64,000 bases of DNA from Pectobacterium aroidearum (GTDB taxonomy: Bacteria; Pseudomonadota; Gammaproteobacteria; Enterobacterales; Enterobacteriaceae): the NCBI RefSeq assembly GCF_041228105.1, contig NZ_CP166097.1:4960001-5024000 (forward strand). The letters are read 5' to 3'. The notes beneath the pieces were generated by a model that saw only the letters and a list, made by a program, of their open reading frames with translations, ran no database searches and had not been told where the DNA came from. The translations under genes were made by a program, and so were the position numbers. Of this stretch, positions 26,854 to 34,575 are shown piece by piece. The stretch's first letter is position 1. Every line of letters begins with the position of its first letter.

Positions 26854-27947
26854 TTTTTATCTCCACACCATTCACACAGCGGATCACGGGGAACATCCTT
26901 GACATTAAAAGATAGCGTCCGTAGGTTAAACTCAACTCTTTTGCTTGCTTGTTGCAAATATTCTTTCTTTCCACTGAGTAATTTTATTGCATCCAGACTC
27001 GCAAGGCTTGCGGCCATGCCAGATAATGGAGAATACGATCCCAGCTTACGCTTTGTTCGATGTAATTTCTTAACATTAGCGAGATCTTTGCTGTTTATTT
27101 GATTTAAATAACGATTAAAGCAGTTAAAGCATGACGTCTCATAGGGGATAATAGTCTGGCCAATCAACGTTTGATGCAAGTTATATCCACCGCCGACAAT
27201 ATGCGGTATACGATGAAGCATGCAATAAGATGAAATTATTTTGCTAGTATAATCAACATTAGGTTCATCAGCACAATTAATAATTAAATCAATATCCAAT
27301 GGCAATTCATTTCTTTGAAAGAAGCCATCATCAATCGTATCAAAAATCGTTTCAACGTTAATATTCGGTGAAATATTTTTTAAACTTTCACATAGCGATT
27401 CACTTTTTTTTATTCCAATATCATTCTCAAAAAAATATTGACGATGTAAATTACTGAGATCAACACCGTCATGATCAACAAAAAGCAGTGTTCCTACGTC
27501 ACAATGCGCAAAATAGGTTGCCACATTGCTCCCGACTGCGCCAACACCAACAATCATAACCTTTGAGGATTTAATTCGATTAATACAGGAAAGCACTTCA
27601 CTGGTTGTATGACAGTAATCTTCAAATGTATTAATCAATCTATATTTATTATCCGTAATCTCATCAGGATATGAACAGTCCTGGTGAATCAGGACATTAT
27701 TTACATTTAAAAAATTAGCAATATTTTCGAGCTGTTCAACATTCAAGCCAGGAAACTTTTCTACTATTGATTTTAATGAGGTTTTTCCATCAAACATTTG
27801 TAACAGAGAAATTAATTTTGGGAATTTAATTTTTATCTTTACACTTTCTCTGACATTAGATTTAAAAAATTCCACCATGTCGTCTTGAACAACAATGCCA
27901 ACACTTTGACGCAATCTAAAATTATCCATTACAGATTTTGCATCCAT
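26850..27947 (-). CDS. E1/ThiF-like adenylating enzyme 2 with RRE-like N-terminus
   Basis: A 365-residue protein. Residues about 1-90 resemble the PqqD-type winged helix that binds RiPP leader peptides (MFDGKTSLKSIVEKF then a helix pair). The rest is an E1/ThiF fold: nucleotide loop VGVGAVGSNVATYFA, VDLSNLHRQYFFENDIGIKK with the canonical Arg, and the Mg-site segment DLIINCADEP. Two CxxC pairs (SCFNC and CEWC) make the usual structural zinc site. It overlaps its upstream paralogue by 26 bp (or 8 bp if the second ATG at 27929 is used) and the UvrA-like gene by four bases. MccB and PaaA are the nearest functional analogues known to me. Confidence 0.85.
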   Translation of the reverse strand: MDAKSVMDNFRLRQSVGIVVQDDMVEFFKSNVRESVKIKIKFPKLISLLQMFDGKTSLKSIVEKFPGLNVEQLENIANFLNVNNVLIHQDCSYPDEITDNKYRLINTFEDYCHTTSEVLSCINRIKSSKVMIVGVGAVGSNVATYFAHCDVGTLLFVDHDGVDLSNLHRQYFFENDIGIKKSESLCESLKNISPNINVETIFDTIDDGFFQRNELPLDIDLIINCADEPNVDYTSKIISSYCMLHRIPHIVGGGYNLHQTLIGQTIIPYETSCFNCFNRYLNQINSKDLANVKKLHRTKRKLGSYSPLSGMAASLASLDAIKLLSGKKEYLQQASKRVEFNLRTLSFNVKDVPRDPLCEWCGDKK

Positions 27948-29049
27948 TTTGCTTTACCAATTCGAATTGAGTCATCAGACCGCTGTTTGGAAGATATTCA
28001 TGGCGATGATTATTGTAAGAAAATGCGGAGTCATCTAAAAGAAAGTGTAACAACTGCATACAACATAGATTAGCGGAAAAACCGCTCATCATTGCCAGCC
28101 CCCCTGGACCACCAGGAATATAGTGATTACTCTGCGCTGCAGTTAAAGAGGCCGAATACTGGCTCTCTACCATACTGTAAACTGGCTTCCACTCTTTTAA
28201 TGCCTTTGAAAAAGTGCTCTGTGCACAGTCAATACAGGGCGTTCTCGGTGGAAAAATTAACTCCCCAGAGCTCATCAAATGGGCATCAAATCCGCCAGCA
28301 ACATAAAATGGTATATTTTTTGATTGAGCATATCGTCCCAACTTCAATGAAGTATGGCCTATATAAGGCTCATCACATGTGTTAATAACTAAGTCAGCAT
28401 CATCAGGAATTAAGGTTGATAAATCACTATTAGGTACAAATTTCTCAAAGCTTGTATGAATTTTAATATTTTTATTAATCTTGGTTAAGAACTCAGAAAG
28501 CGCCTCTACCTTAGGCTTTCCAATGTAATCATCACTATAATAGCAATGTCTTACTGCATTCGAAGCGGACATGGATTTATAATCTATCAACGTGACATTA
28601 TTAATACCTGCACGAACAAGAATCTCAATAATTTTAGCGCCTACGGCACCACAACCAAATAAAACAATTTTTTTATTTTCTAAGATAGATTGTGTTTCTT
28701 TCCCTGAACGATCCAGAACAAAATCATCCCAAAATGTAATTTGCCTGGAGAAGCGTAAATTATCATTCTCTTTATTTTCCACATCGAAAATTAGGTGCTG
28801 ATTTAGAAGAAAATCCATCAGTTTAGATATCTCATCCAGTCGAAGATTTCCCATGGAATGAATAATATCATCAATACTTTTCTCACCATCTAAGTTGGCA
28901 ATAAAACTCGCAACATTCTTATTCGTTTTTATTTCTATTCTGTCACGCGTAGTCATAATATGGAACGTTAATAGAACAGTACTGCGCTGCTCATTCTCTG
29001 ATATAAAAACATCAACCGTTTCTTTTATTTTATATTTTCTGCTATTCAT
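27922..29049 (-). CDS. E1/ThiF-like adenylating enzyme 1 with RRE-like N-terminus
   Basis: A 375-residue protein with the same layout as its downstream neighbour but clearly divergent from it. The N-terminal winged-helix segment (LDGEKSIDDIIHSMG, LDEISKLMDFLLNQHL, about residues 52-87) looks like a RiPP recognition element. The E1 fold follows with LFGCGAVGAKIIEIL, SNAVRHCYYSDDYIGKPK and the metal-site segment DLVINTCDEP. CxxC pairs CIDC and CKIC supply the zinc site. It lies 49 bp after the peptide gene, behind a hairpin, with AGGAAGAAGGG as ribosome site. Likely role: ATP-dependent activation of a peptide carboxyl or amide (inference). Confidence 0.85.
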   Translation of the reverse strand: MNSRKYKIKETVDVFISENEQRSTVLLTFHIMTTRDRIEIKTNKNVASFIANLDGEKSIDDIIHSMGNLRLDEISKLMDFLLNQHLIFDVENKENDNLRFSRQITFWDDFVLDRSGKETQSILENKKIVLFGCGAVGAKIIEILVRAGINNVTLIDYKSMSASNAVRHCYYSDDYIGKPKVEALSEFLTKINKNIKIHTSFEKFVPNSDLSTLIPDDADLVINTCDEPYIGHTSLKLGRYAQSKNIPFYVAGGFDAHLMSSGELIFPPRTPCIDCAQSTFSKALKEWKPVYSMVESQYSASLTAAQSNHYIPGGPGGLAMMSGFSANLCCMQLLHFLLDDSAFSYNNHRHEYLPNSGLMTQFELVKQNGCKICNG

Positions 29050-29065
29050 CCCTTCTTCCTAATAA

Positions 29066-29086
29066 AATCGCCCGTTAAGGGCGATT
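29066..29086 (-). terminator. Attenuator-like hairpin between peptide gene and E1-like genes
   Basis: On the minus strand a perfect stem AATCGCCC / GGGCGATT with a five-base loop is followed by TTATTAGG. It sits between the peptide gene and the first modifying enzyme. Partial termination here would give more precursor than enzyme transcript, as is common in bacteriocin operons. Confidence 0.75.
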
Positions 29087-29098
29087 CCAAACTAGAGA

Positions 29099-29293
29099 TT
29101 AATACTGAAGCACACCAGCATTCACCTCAAGGTACTTCTCCCACGCATCAAGACCGGAGTTTTGGTCATCATTGCCTGCGCGCGTGCAAACTCGCGTGCA
29201 GCAATCGCTACGTTCGCCGGAACACCCACCGGTATACTGTGCTGTCGCATTAGTGTTGCTAACGACCTCAAATGACAAATCTAAACATTCCAT
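29099..29293 (-). CDS. 64-residue Cys-rich peptide, candidate RiPP precursor
   Basis: The peptide opens MECLDLSFEVVSNTNATAQY, continues with a Gly-Gly at 22-23 and a Cys-rich stretch (Cys24, 31, 32, 36), then an Asp/Asn-rich turn (GNDDQNSG, 40-47) and an aromatic C-terminal helix-like part ending in Tyr64. A good ribosome site (AAAAGG, eight bases before ATG) precedes it. As a small first gene before two RRE-bearing E1 enzymes it is most simply a precursor peptide. The C-terminus is Tyr, not the Asn modified by MccB. I know no homologue. The leader/core boundary after Gly23 is a guess. Confidence 0.7.
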   Translation of the reverse strand: MECLDLSFEVVSNTNATAQYTGGCSGERSDCCTRVCTRAGNDDQNSGLDAWEKYLEVNAGVLQY

Positions 29294-29624
29294 GATAAAA
29301 CCTTTTATATTTTAATCAGTTACATGATTCAGATCTGTTCTTTAACGCATATTCGATAAAAAGAAAAGACCTCAGCCCGAAGACGATGATAGGAACACAA
29401 AACGGCTATCAGTAAGATGCTAGCATATTGGCGTCGTTGATTAAATGCTCACGTCCGATATAATAGATAATGTTTAAGATAAATATTTACCAAGCTATTA
29501 ATTTCATTGTGATATTAAAAATTTATTAATATAACTTCAGATACGTTTTTTATGTTAGTTTAACCTTCTACATTAAATACATTTAATTATTATTTCATAA
29601 AAAATAATTAGGAGTGAAATTATC
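29294..29624. other. AT-rich divergent promoter region between the two island operons
   Basis: This 331-bp stretch separates the leftward peptide operon from the rightward rdrA. It is strongly AT-rich, especially 29440-29620, and must hold promoters for both. An inverted repeat AATTATT / AATAATT (about 29583-29610) precedes the rdrA ribosome site AGGAG. I could not assign -35/-10 pairs with confidence. Confidence 0.5.
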
Positions 29625-31184
29625 ATGGAAGGAATAATTCTTGACCTCGATTTGAATGAATATGAAAGCGACTTTATTTCAGAAAATTCTACAGTGGAAA
29701 ATAGTGGTTTGTGGCAACAGGCAGCAAGCGCGAGATTAGCCGATAGACTAAGAGAAATGGGGCTTACAGCAAAGGAATATAAGGAAAAGAGAGTAGATAG
29801 CAAAGATCAGAAAGAAAAATTAAGCTGTTACCATCATGCCATTTTTATCAGTGGCACTCGAGGGGCTGGGAAAACAATTTTCTTACGTAATATTGAAAGT
29901 ATTTGGAATAAAAAAAAAGAATATCGTTCAAATCCACCTAAATTATTTTTCATTGACACCATAGATCCTACATTGCTACATATCGAAGATAATTTCTCTG
30001 AGGTAGTGGTTGCATCGATTTATGCAGCAGTAGAGCAGAAATTTAAAAATTTTGTCCATAAAGAGTGTTATAAAGATACATTTCTACAGACATTAAAACA
30101 GCTATCAAATGCATTAGGAAAAAAATCTGATTTTGAAGATCTTAGGGGAATTGACCGTATTCAAAAGTACCGTTCCGGTATCCATCTAGAACGGTACTTT
30201 CATCAGTTCTTAATCGCTAGTGTAAATATACTGGATTGCGATGCTCTGGTACTCCCTATTGATGACCTTGACATGAAGATCGATAAAGCATTTGGTGTCT
30301 TGGATGAGATCCGCTGCTTACTTTCTTGTCCGTTAATATTACCTATCGTGAGCGGTGATGACGATCTTTACCAGCATACCACCACAATGGAATTTGAAAG
30401 TATTCTAGCAAAAAATAAAGATGCCAGTAATTTTGAAGAGGGTAAAACAGCAGCCAAAAATCTATCACATGCCTATCTGACAAAAATTTTTCCGATTCAG
30501 AACCGACTACCACTTCAACCGATAATCCAACTATTACCCAACTTATCTATACAATATAATGGGAGCAAAGATAATAAACCAGAAGAGTATAAAACGTACC
30601 ACGAAAAATTTATTTCATTATTTTATGCCTTTTGCCATGATGCCGAATATAGAGAAAAAATTAAGGTGGCAAGCAAAACGGGATGGTTGGAACCCCAAAA
30701 TTCTCGAGAATTAGTGCAGCGCGTAAGGTTATTTCATCCTATTGATTTAAAAAATATTAATAATATAGAAGATAATAATAAATTATGGCAACGGTTTAAA
30801 GGATTCGCAGAAATAAAAAGGAAAGGACAAGCGTTGGTCGATTCCATATCATATCTTTATATGCATGAAATATCAAATCCAGAAGAGTTCTCTCTTTATA
30901 AATTAATATCATTCAACCCAATAATGCAGAGTGAGGTATATTCTTGGGGAGAGCATAACTACTATGAAATGCAAAATCGTTATCGCAGAATAGTTAATGG
31001 AATAAAAAATGACAACAAGAATATCGATAAAGAGAACTCCTCAATAGAAAGAGTCAGCCAAGTTAACACATTGTGGGAAATGCCTCCGGTAGAGTTTAAG
31101 AAATTTTATTTCGAGAGCAGAGTTTTTGATTTAAAAAATGAAAAAGAAGGAATGAAAAAAAATAAAATTAATTTACACGCATGA
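29625..31184 (+). CDS. rdrA: RADAR ATPase RdrA, N-terminal part (frame broken at A8)
   Basis: A 519-residue P-loop ATPase. Walker A is GTRGAGKT (77-84), Walker B LVLPIDDLDM (about 208-217), and a sensor-like strand LILPIVSGDDD follows. The layout fits RdrA, the KAP-like ATPase of RADAR, and the large deaminase RdrB follows. In RADAR, RdrA and RdrB form giant assemblies that deaminate adenosine (reported for RNA and for ATP/dATP) on phage infection. After codon 512 the reading frame meets A8 (31155-31162), and this frame stops 22 bp later, while the next ORF continues in +1. The last seven residues here are therefore probably not native. Confidence 0.82.
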   Translation: MEGIILDLDLNEYESDFISENSTVENSGLWQQAASARLADRLREMGLTAKEYKEKRVDSKDQKEKLSCYHHAIFISGTRGAGKTIFLRNIESIWNKKKEYRSNPPKLFFIDTIDPTLLHIEDNFSEVVVASIYAAVEQKFKNFVHKECYKDTFLQTLKQLSNALGKKSDFEDLRGIDRIQKYRSGIHLERYFHQFLIASVNILDCDALVLPIDDLDMKIDKAFGVLDEIRCLLSCPLILPIVSGDDDLYQHTTTMEFESILAKNKDASNFEEGKTAAKNLSHAYLTKIFPIQNRLPLQPIIQLLPNLSIQYNGSKDNKPEEYKTYHEKFISLFYAFCHDAEYREKIKVASKTGWLEPQNSRELVQRVRLFHPIDLKNINNIEDNNKLWQRFKGFAEIKRKGQALVDSISYLYMHEISNPEEFSLYKLISFNPIMQSEVYSWGEHNYYEMQNRYRRIVNGIKNDNKNIDKENSSIERVSQVNTLWEMPPVEFKKFYFESRVFDLKNEKEGMKKNKINLHA

Positions 31185-31923
31185 AAACGAAAATAATCGT
31201 TATGAAGTTCTTTTTGGTCGCGCATTTGAAATTCTATTTTGGTCGTTATTATCAGTCACAAACAATATAAAAGAAGAATATCACCATGGGTTGTTATCGG
31301 AAATTTTTAAACGTCATCCATTTTTTTCACACTTAGTTTTTGATACTGATGATATCGGTCTTAAAAACATTAAAAATGAAAATGTCGACTTATCTATTTC
31401 AAATAAAATAACTCATGACATCATTGAATGGATTAATAAAAATAGAAATTCACTTGAGGCATTTAAAAACAAAAATTTAATTCCATTATTGGTTGAAGTA
31501 TTTTATAATGTTTTCTCACAACTCCATAGGATGAAGTTAAAAAACATAAATGACACTAAAAATGAACATTTAAATCATATATTGCGTCGATTTGAATATA
31601 TTTTCATGAATTCTCTATTATGCTGTATGAATACCAATAAAATAATGTTCATAGATGTTGCAATCACTGACCCATCAGAAAAAATAGAAAATAGAAATGA
31701 CTTTTTCAATTCAAACAAAAATATAAAAATAAACTTCTCTAATATTTTAGAAATAAATACAGAAAAACCTGAGGCATTTTTAAAAAATGTGGCGAAAGAA
31801 CCATTGTCTGATATTGGCCAGCTACTTGAAATCATGTGGGAACATCCGATTTTTAAACTGACAGAAGAATGTAAAGAAACTTCAAATTACCGTATACAGC
31901 TTAACCCTGCACGGAAGGCCTAG
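31162..31923 (+). CDS. rdrA: RADAR ATPase RdrA, C-terminal part (in +1 frame, no normal start)
   Basis: This frame is open from 31156 and reads KLIYTHENENNRYEVLFGRA and then FEILFWSLLSV directly after the A8 run, which looks like normal protein. There is no ATG, GTG or TTG until the TTG at 31291, which would drop about 43 plausible residues and has no clear ribosome site. Joining the two frames by losing one A (or by +1 slippage) gives about 765 residues in one protein. The 3' end lies 2 bp before rdrB. Helical, Lys/Asn-rich, no motif that I recognise. Alternatives: a separate gene with a rare start codon, or a sequencing error. Confidence 0.7.
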   Translation: MKLIYTHENENNRYEVLFGRAFEILFWSLLSVTNNIKEEYHHGLLSEIFKRHPFFSHLVFDTDDIGLKNIKNENVDLSISNKITHDIIEWINKNRNSLEAFKNKNLIPLLVEVFYNVFSQLHRMKLKNINDTKNEHLNHILRRFEYIFMNSLLCCMNTNKIMFIDVAITDPSEKIENRNDFFNSNKNIKINFSNILEINTEKPEAFLKNVAKEPLSDIGQLLEIMWEHPIFKLTEECKETSNYRIQLNPARKA

Positions 31924-31925
31924 CA

Positions 31926-34493
31926 ATGTATACCCAAGATCCACGTTGGCTCGTGCCTTGTGCTTATCTGGCATCGGACAGGCTATTTCATTTCCATTTG
32001 CAACAGCATATTCACCAAGTCATCAATCTGGATGTGACCTCTGAAGAAAAACGTCTGTTGACTCTGGCAGTAAAAGACTACCAATTTTCTTTTGGTAGCC
32101 ATCTGCGTAAAGAGGATATTGCCAGTAATCTGGAACAGTGGCGATTACCCTCCGCTCAACAGGATAGTTTCAGCCTATTCGCTCAGCTTGCTGATACCTT
32201 TCTCATTTGGCAAGGAGACTGTTTTGAAGTCCGTCAGGAGCATCTGGATGCTTGGCTAAAACTCTGCTCAGTGATTGACCCCGCGTGGATCATTGCCCGT
32301 GCTTATGTGCAATTAGTGCAACAGCAGGTGTTGGATGAATGGGAGCTGGTTACGCTATTGACCACACGTCAGTGCGCCTTTGCGTTTCCCGCAGACCAAA
32401 GCGATACGCATTATGCCGATAACCATGTGCACTTTAACGGACATGGCTATACCTCATTATCCATGCTCAGTTTTATGATGGGAGATGCGCGTTTAAAACC
32501 GACGCTCATCTGGCCACAGCGTGAAGAGTATCGCCTGTTTGAAAGTGAACGCCTGAAGAAAAACCAGTTACCCGTGTGGATTGCAGGGTACAGCGCCGGT
32601 CTGCTGGAACAGATTTACTCCGGCACAACAGCAGAGATCGATTTCACCTCACTTGGTCTGCCCGAACAGCAAAAGTGGCTGCTGCGTGAGTACGTTGAGT
32701 CTTATGGTGTCAATAATGCCCAACAACGGTTACTGCATCATGCCGCATCGCCAACCGACTACCCCGGTCACCAGCGATGGCTCTTGTTCTGCTGCGGCCT
32801 AATGCTACAAAGACGCACTGTCAGTTATCAAAGCGGCCTGGATAACCTGATTCGAGCTTGTATGATTCTGCGTAACTATATGGTAGTTTCTGCGGTTGGA
32901 TTAGGTCAGTTTGTTGAATTTTTCACTACAGACATTCGCCGCGCCAATAAGTCCTATTCCAAAGGGCAGGTCGTGCGTTACGATCTATCCGCTACTGTAT
33001 CGCGTGAATATCGCGTCTCACCGGACGAAGTGATAGGAGATATTGAACGGCGACCCAATATTTATCACCATAAGCTGAGAGATTTTTTTGCACAACACCA
33101 GCGCTGGCATGTGCCTGAACAAGCACATTTAGTCGTTCATTTTACCCGCAGCATCCCTAAAAACTCATCTCAATACGATAAACGTTGGCAATATTTTCGC
33201 ACCAAATTATTACAGCAAATCCGCGAGTTTGAAAAGTTCTCGGCATCAGTGACGCTTCAGGAAGTTCCCTACCAGCCGGATATCAACCAGCCAGCAAAAA
33301 CCATTGATGTACGCCGTCTGGTGCGTGGCTATGATGTTGCAGGTAATGAAAATGAACTGCCCATCGAAGTGTTTGCTCCCGTTTTGCGCGTATTACGCGC
33401 CGCTAAACACCCCGCTGGCATGTTGTCATCCATTCGCTTGCCACGCCCTTTCATTACCGTACACGCCGGTGAGGATTACAGCCACCTGCTCAGTGGCCTT
33501 CGGGCGATAGACGAAGCGGTAGAGTTTTGTCAGTTACGTGAAGGGGATCGAATCGGACACGGGTTAGCACTGGGGATAGATGTCACGCTTTGGGCACAAC
33601 GCCAACGCCGTGCGTATCTTACTGCGGGGCAACATCTGGATAATTTAGTGTGGGCGTACCATCAGGCAGTACAGCTCTCTCAACATACTGTTGAACATAT
33701 TCCAGTGATGCACCAGCTACGTGACAAAATTCATCACTGGTCACAGCAGATATTCAACGATATCTATACACCTAATCAACTTTATCGTGCCTGGTTGTTA
33801 AGGCGCAACTGGATTGATTATCAGGATATGCAGGCTGATTTGGCTAATCGCACGGAGTGGGCCCCTGATATAGCGTTGTTACTGGAAGATAAGGGGAACG
33901 ATAAAGATCGTAAAACAGCAAAAACGCTCTGGCAACGCTATCTGAATAGTGGGCTAGAAGAACATGAACAAGACTGGATCAACCGTATCATTTCCGTTAA
34001 CTGCCAACCAGACAGCGGAGAGTGTTTTTCGCCCCAAATACAAGAAGATGAGGATCTACTTTCATCAGGAGAACTTCGGTTGTACGAAGCAATACAGGAT
34101 TTTCTGATGGAAAAATACAGTCGACTCGGCCTGGTCATTGAAGCATGCCCAACCTCAAATATTTATATTGGGCGTCTTGAAAAATACCACGAGCATCCTC
34201 TGTTTCGCTGGAACCCGCCACAACCGGATTGGTTGAAACCTGGCGGAAAATATAATCGCTATGGTTTACGCTCTGGACCATTATCAATCTGTATTAATAC
34301 TGATGACAGTGCCCTCATGCCAACCACCATAGCGAACGAACACCGTATTATGAGAGAAACCGCCATACGGTGCTTTGATATTGGTAGCTGGATGGCTGAC
34401 ATATGGATTTCGGCGATACGGGAAAAAGGTGTTTCGCTTTTTAAAACCAACCACATAAAACAAAACATGAAGTCCGACTATTCACAAGAATAA
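31926..34493 (+). CDS. rdrB: RADAR adenosine deaminase RdrB
   Basis: An 855-residue amidohydrolase with adenosine-deaminase metal and catalytic motifs spread over a long chain: HVHFNGH (167-173), HAGEDY (about 513-518, metal His and catalytic Glu), DRIGHG (about 541-546), IEACPTSN and the Asp pair in INTDDSAL (about 790-797). Housekeeping adenosine deaminase is about 330 residues, so the size and the pairing with a P-loop ATPase point to RdrB of RADAR. The active site appears complete. Start ATG is 2 bp after the preceding stop. Its GC content is visibly higher than that of the rest of the island. Confidence 0.87.
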   Translation: MYTQDPRWLVPCAYLASDRLFHFHLQQHIHQVINLDVTSEEKRLLTLAVKDYQFSFGSHLRKEDIASNLEQWRLPSAQQDSFSLFAQLADTFLIWQGDCFEVRQEHLDAWLKLCSVIDPAWIIARAYVQLVQQQVLDEWELVTLLTTRQCAFAFPADQSDTHYADNHVHFNGHGYTSLSMLSFMMGDARLKPTLIWPQREEYRLFESERLKKNQLPVWIAGYSAGLLEQIYSGTTAEIDFTSLGLPEQQKWLLREYVESYGVNNAQQRLLHHAASPTDYPGHQRWLLFCCGLMLQRRTVSYQSGLDNLIRACMILRNYMVVSAVGLGQFVEFFTTDIRRANKSYSKGQVVRYDLSATVSREYRVSPDEVIGDIERRPNIYHHKLRDFFAQHQRWHVPEQAHLVVHFTRSIPKNSSQYDKRWQYFRTKLLQQIREFEKFSASVTLQEVPYQPDINQPAKTIDVRRLVRGYDVAGNENELPIEVFAPVLRVLRAAKHPAGMLSSIRLPRPFITVHAGEDYSHLLSGLRAIDEAVEFCQLREGDRIGHGLALGIDVTLWAQRQRRAYLTAGQHLDNLVWAYHQAVQLSQHTVEHIPVMHQLRDKIHHWSQQIFNDIYTPNQLYRAWLLRRNWIDYQDMQADLANRTEWAPDIALLLEDKGNDKDRKTAKTLWQRYLNSGLEEHEQDWINRIISVNCQPDSGECFSPQIQEDEDLLSSGELRLYEAIQDFLMEKYSRLGLVIEACPTSNIYIGRLEKYHEHPLFRWNPPQPDWLKPGGKYNRYGLRSGPLSICINTDDSALMPTTIANEHRIMRETAIRCFDIGSWMADIWISAIREKGVSLFKTNHIKQNMKSDYSQE

Positions 34494-34506
34494 CTCGCTC
34501 AACATT

Positions 34507-34529
34507 GCCTTGCTTCTTATGGGCAAGGC
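34507..34529 (+). terminator. Hairpin after rdrB
   Basis: The stem GCCTTGC / GCAAGGC with a nine-base loop lies 13 bp after the rdrB stop and just inside the right repeat. It lacks a T-run, so its strength is uncertain. Confidence 0.5.
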
Positions 34530-34532
34530 GTC

Positions 34533-34568
34533 AACCTCGATAACCTAACCTTCCGCCAGTCGCCGTAA
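34533..34568. repeat. Right 36-bp direct repeat of the island (attR-like)
   Basis: Identical to the last 36 bp of the GntR gene at 24697-24732. Here it is only a fragment, ending 7 bp before the stop of the convergent RspA/ManD-like gene. Confidence 0.92.
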
Positions 34569-34575
34569 CGCTGGC

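Larger units (their letters stand above)
24697..34568. mobile_element. 9.8-kb genomic island with RiPP-like and RADAR-like cargo, no integrase
   Basis: The island is delimited by perfect 36-bp direct repeats, one being the 3' end of the GntR gene. Most of it is visibly AT-rich against GC-richer neighbours. Contents: a leftward operon (Cys-rich peptide, two E1-like enzymes, UvrA-like ATPase) and a rightward operon (rdrA split in two frames, rdrB). No gene for an integrase, transposase or excisionase fits inside, so mobilisation would have to be in trans, or the element is a remnant. Removing one repeat unit restores a GntR gene convergent with the ManD-like gene. Confidence 0.88.

Noticed and set aside
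26850..29049. Reading the two ThiF-like proteins as MoeB/ThiF housekeeping enzymes or as a ubiquitin-like (CBASS Cap2/Bil) defence pathway
   Set aside because: The N-terminal winged-helix segments and the neighbouring small peptide fit RiPP enzymes better; no E2, JAB protease, cyclase or ubiquitin-like gene is nearby.
29291..29293. Could the 64-residue peptide be a chance ORF?
   Set aside because: It has a well-spaced ribosome site, is followed by a hairpin and sits first in a tight operon, so I kept it, at reduced confidence.
31926..34493. Housekeeping adenosine deaminase (add) or AMP deaminase
   Set aside because: The protein is more than twice the size of Add, and the motifs are spread over the whole chain with a long N-terminal region; it is paired with a P-loop ATPase.
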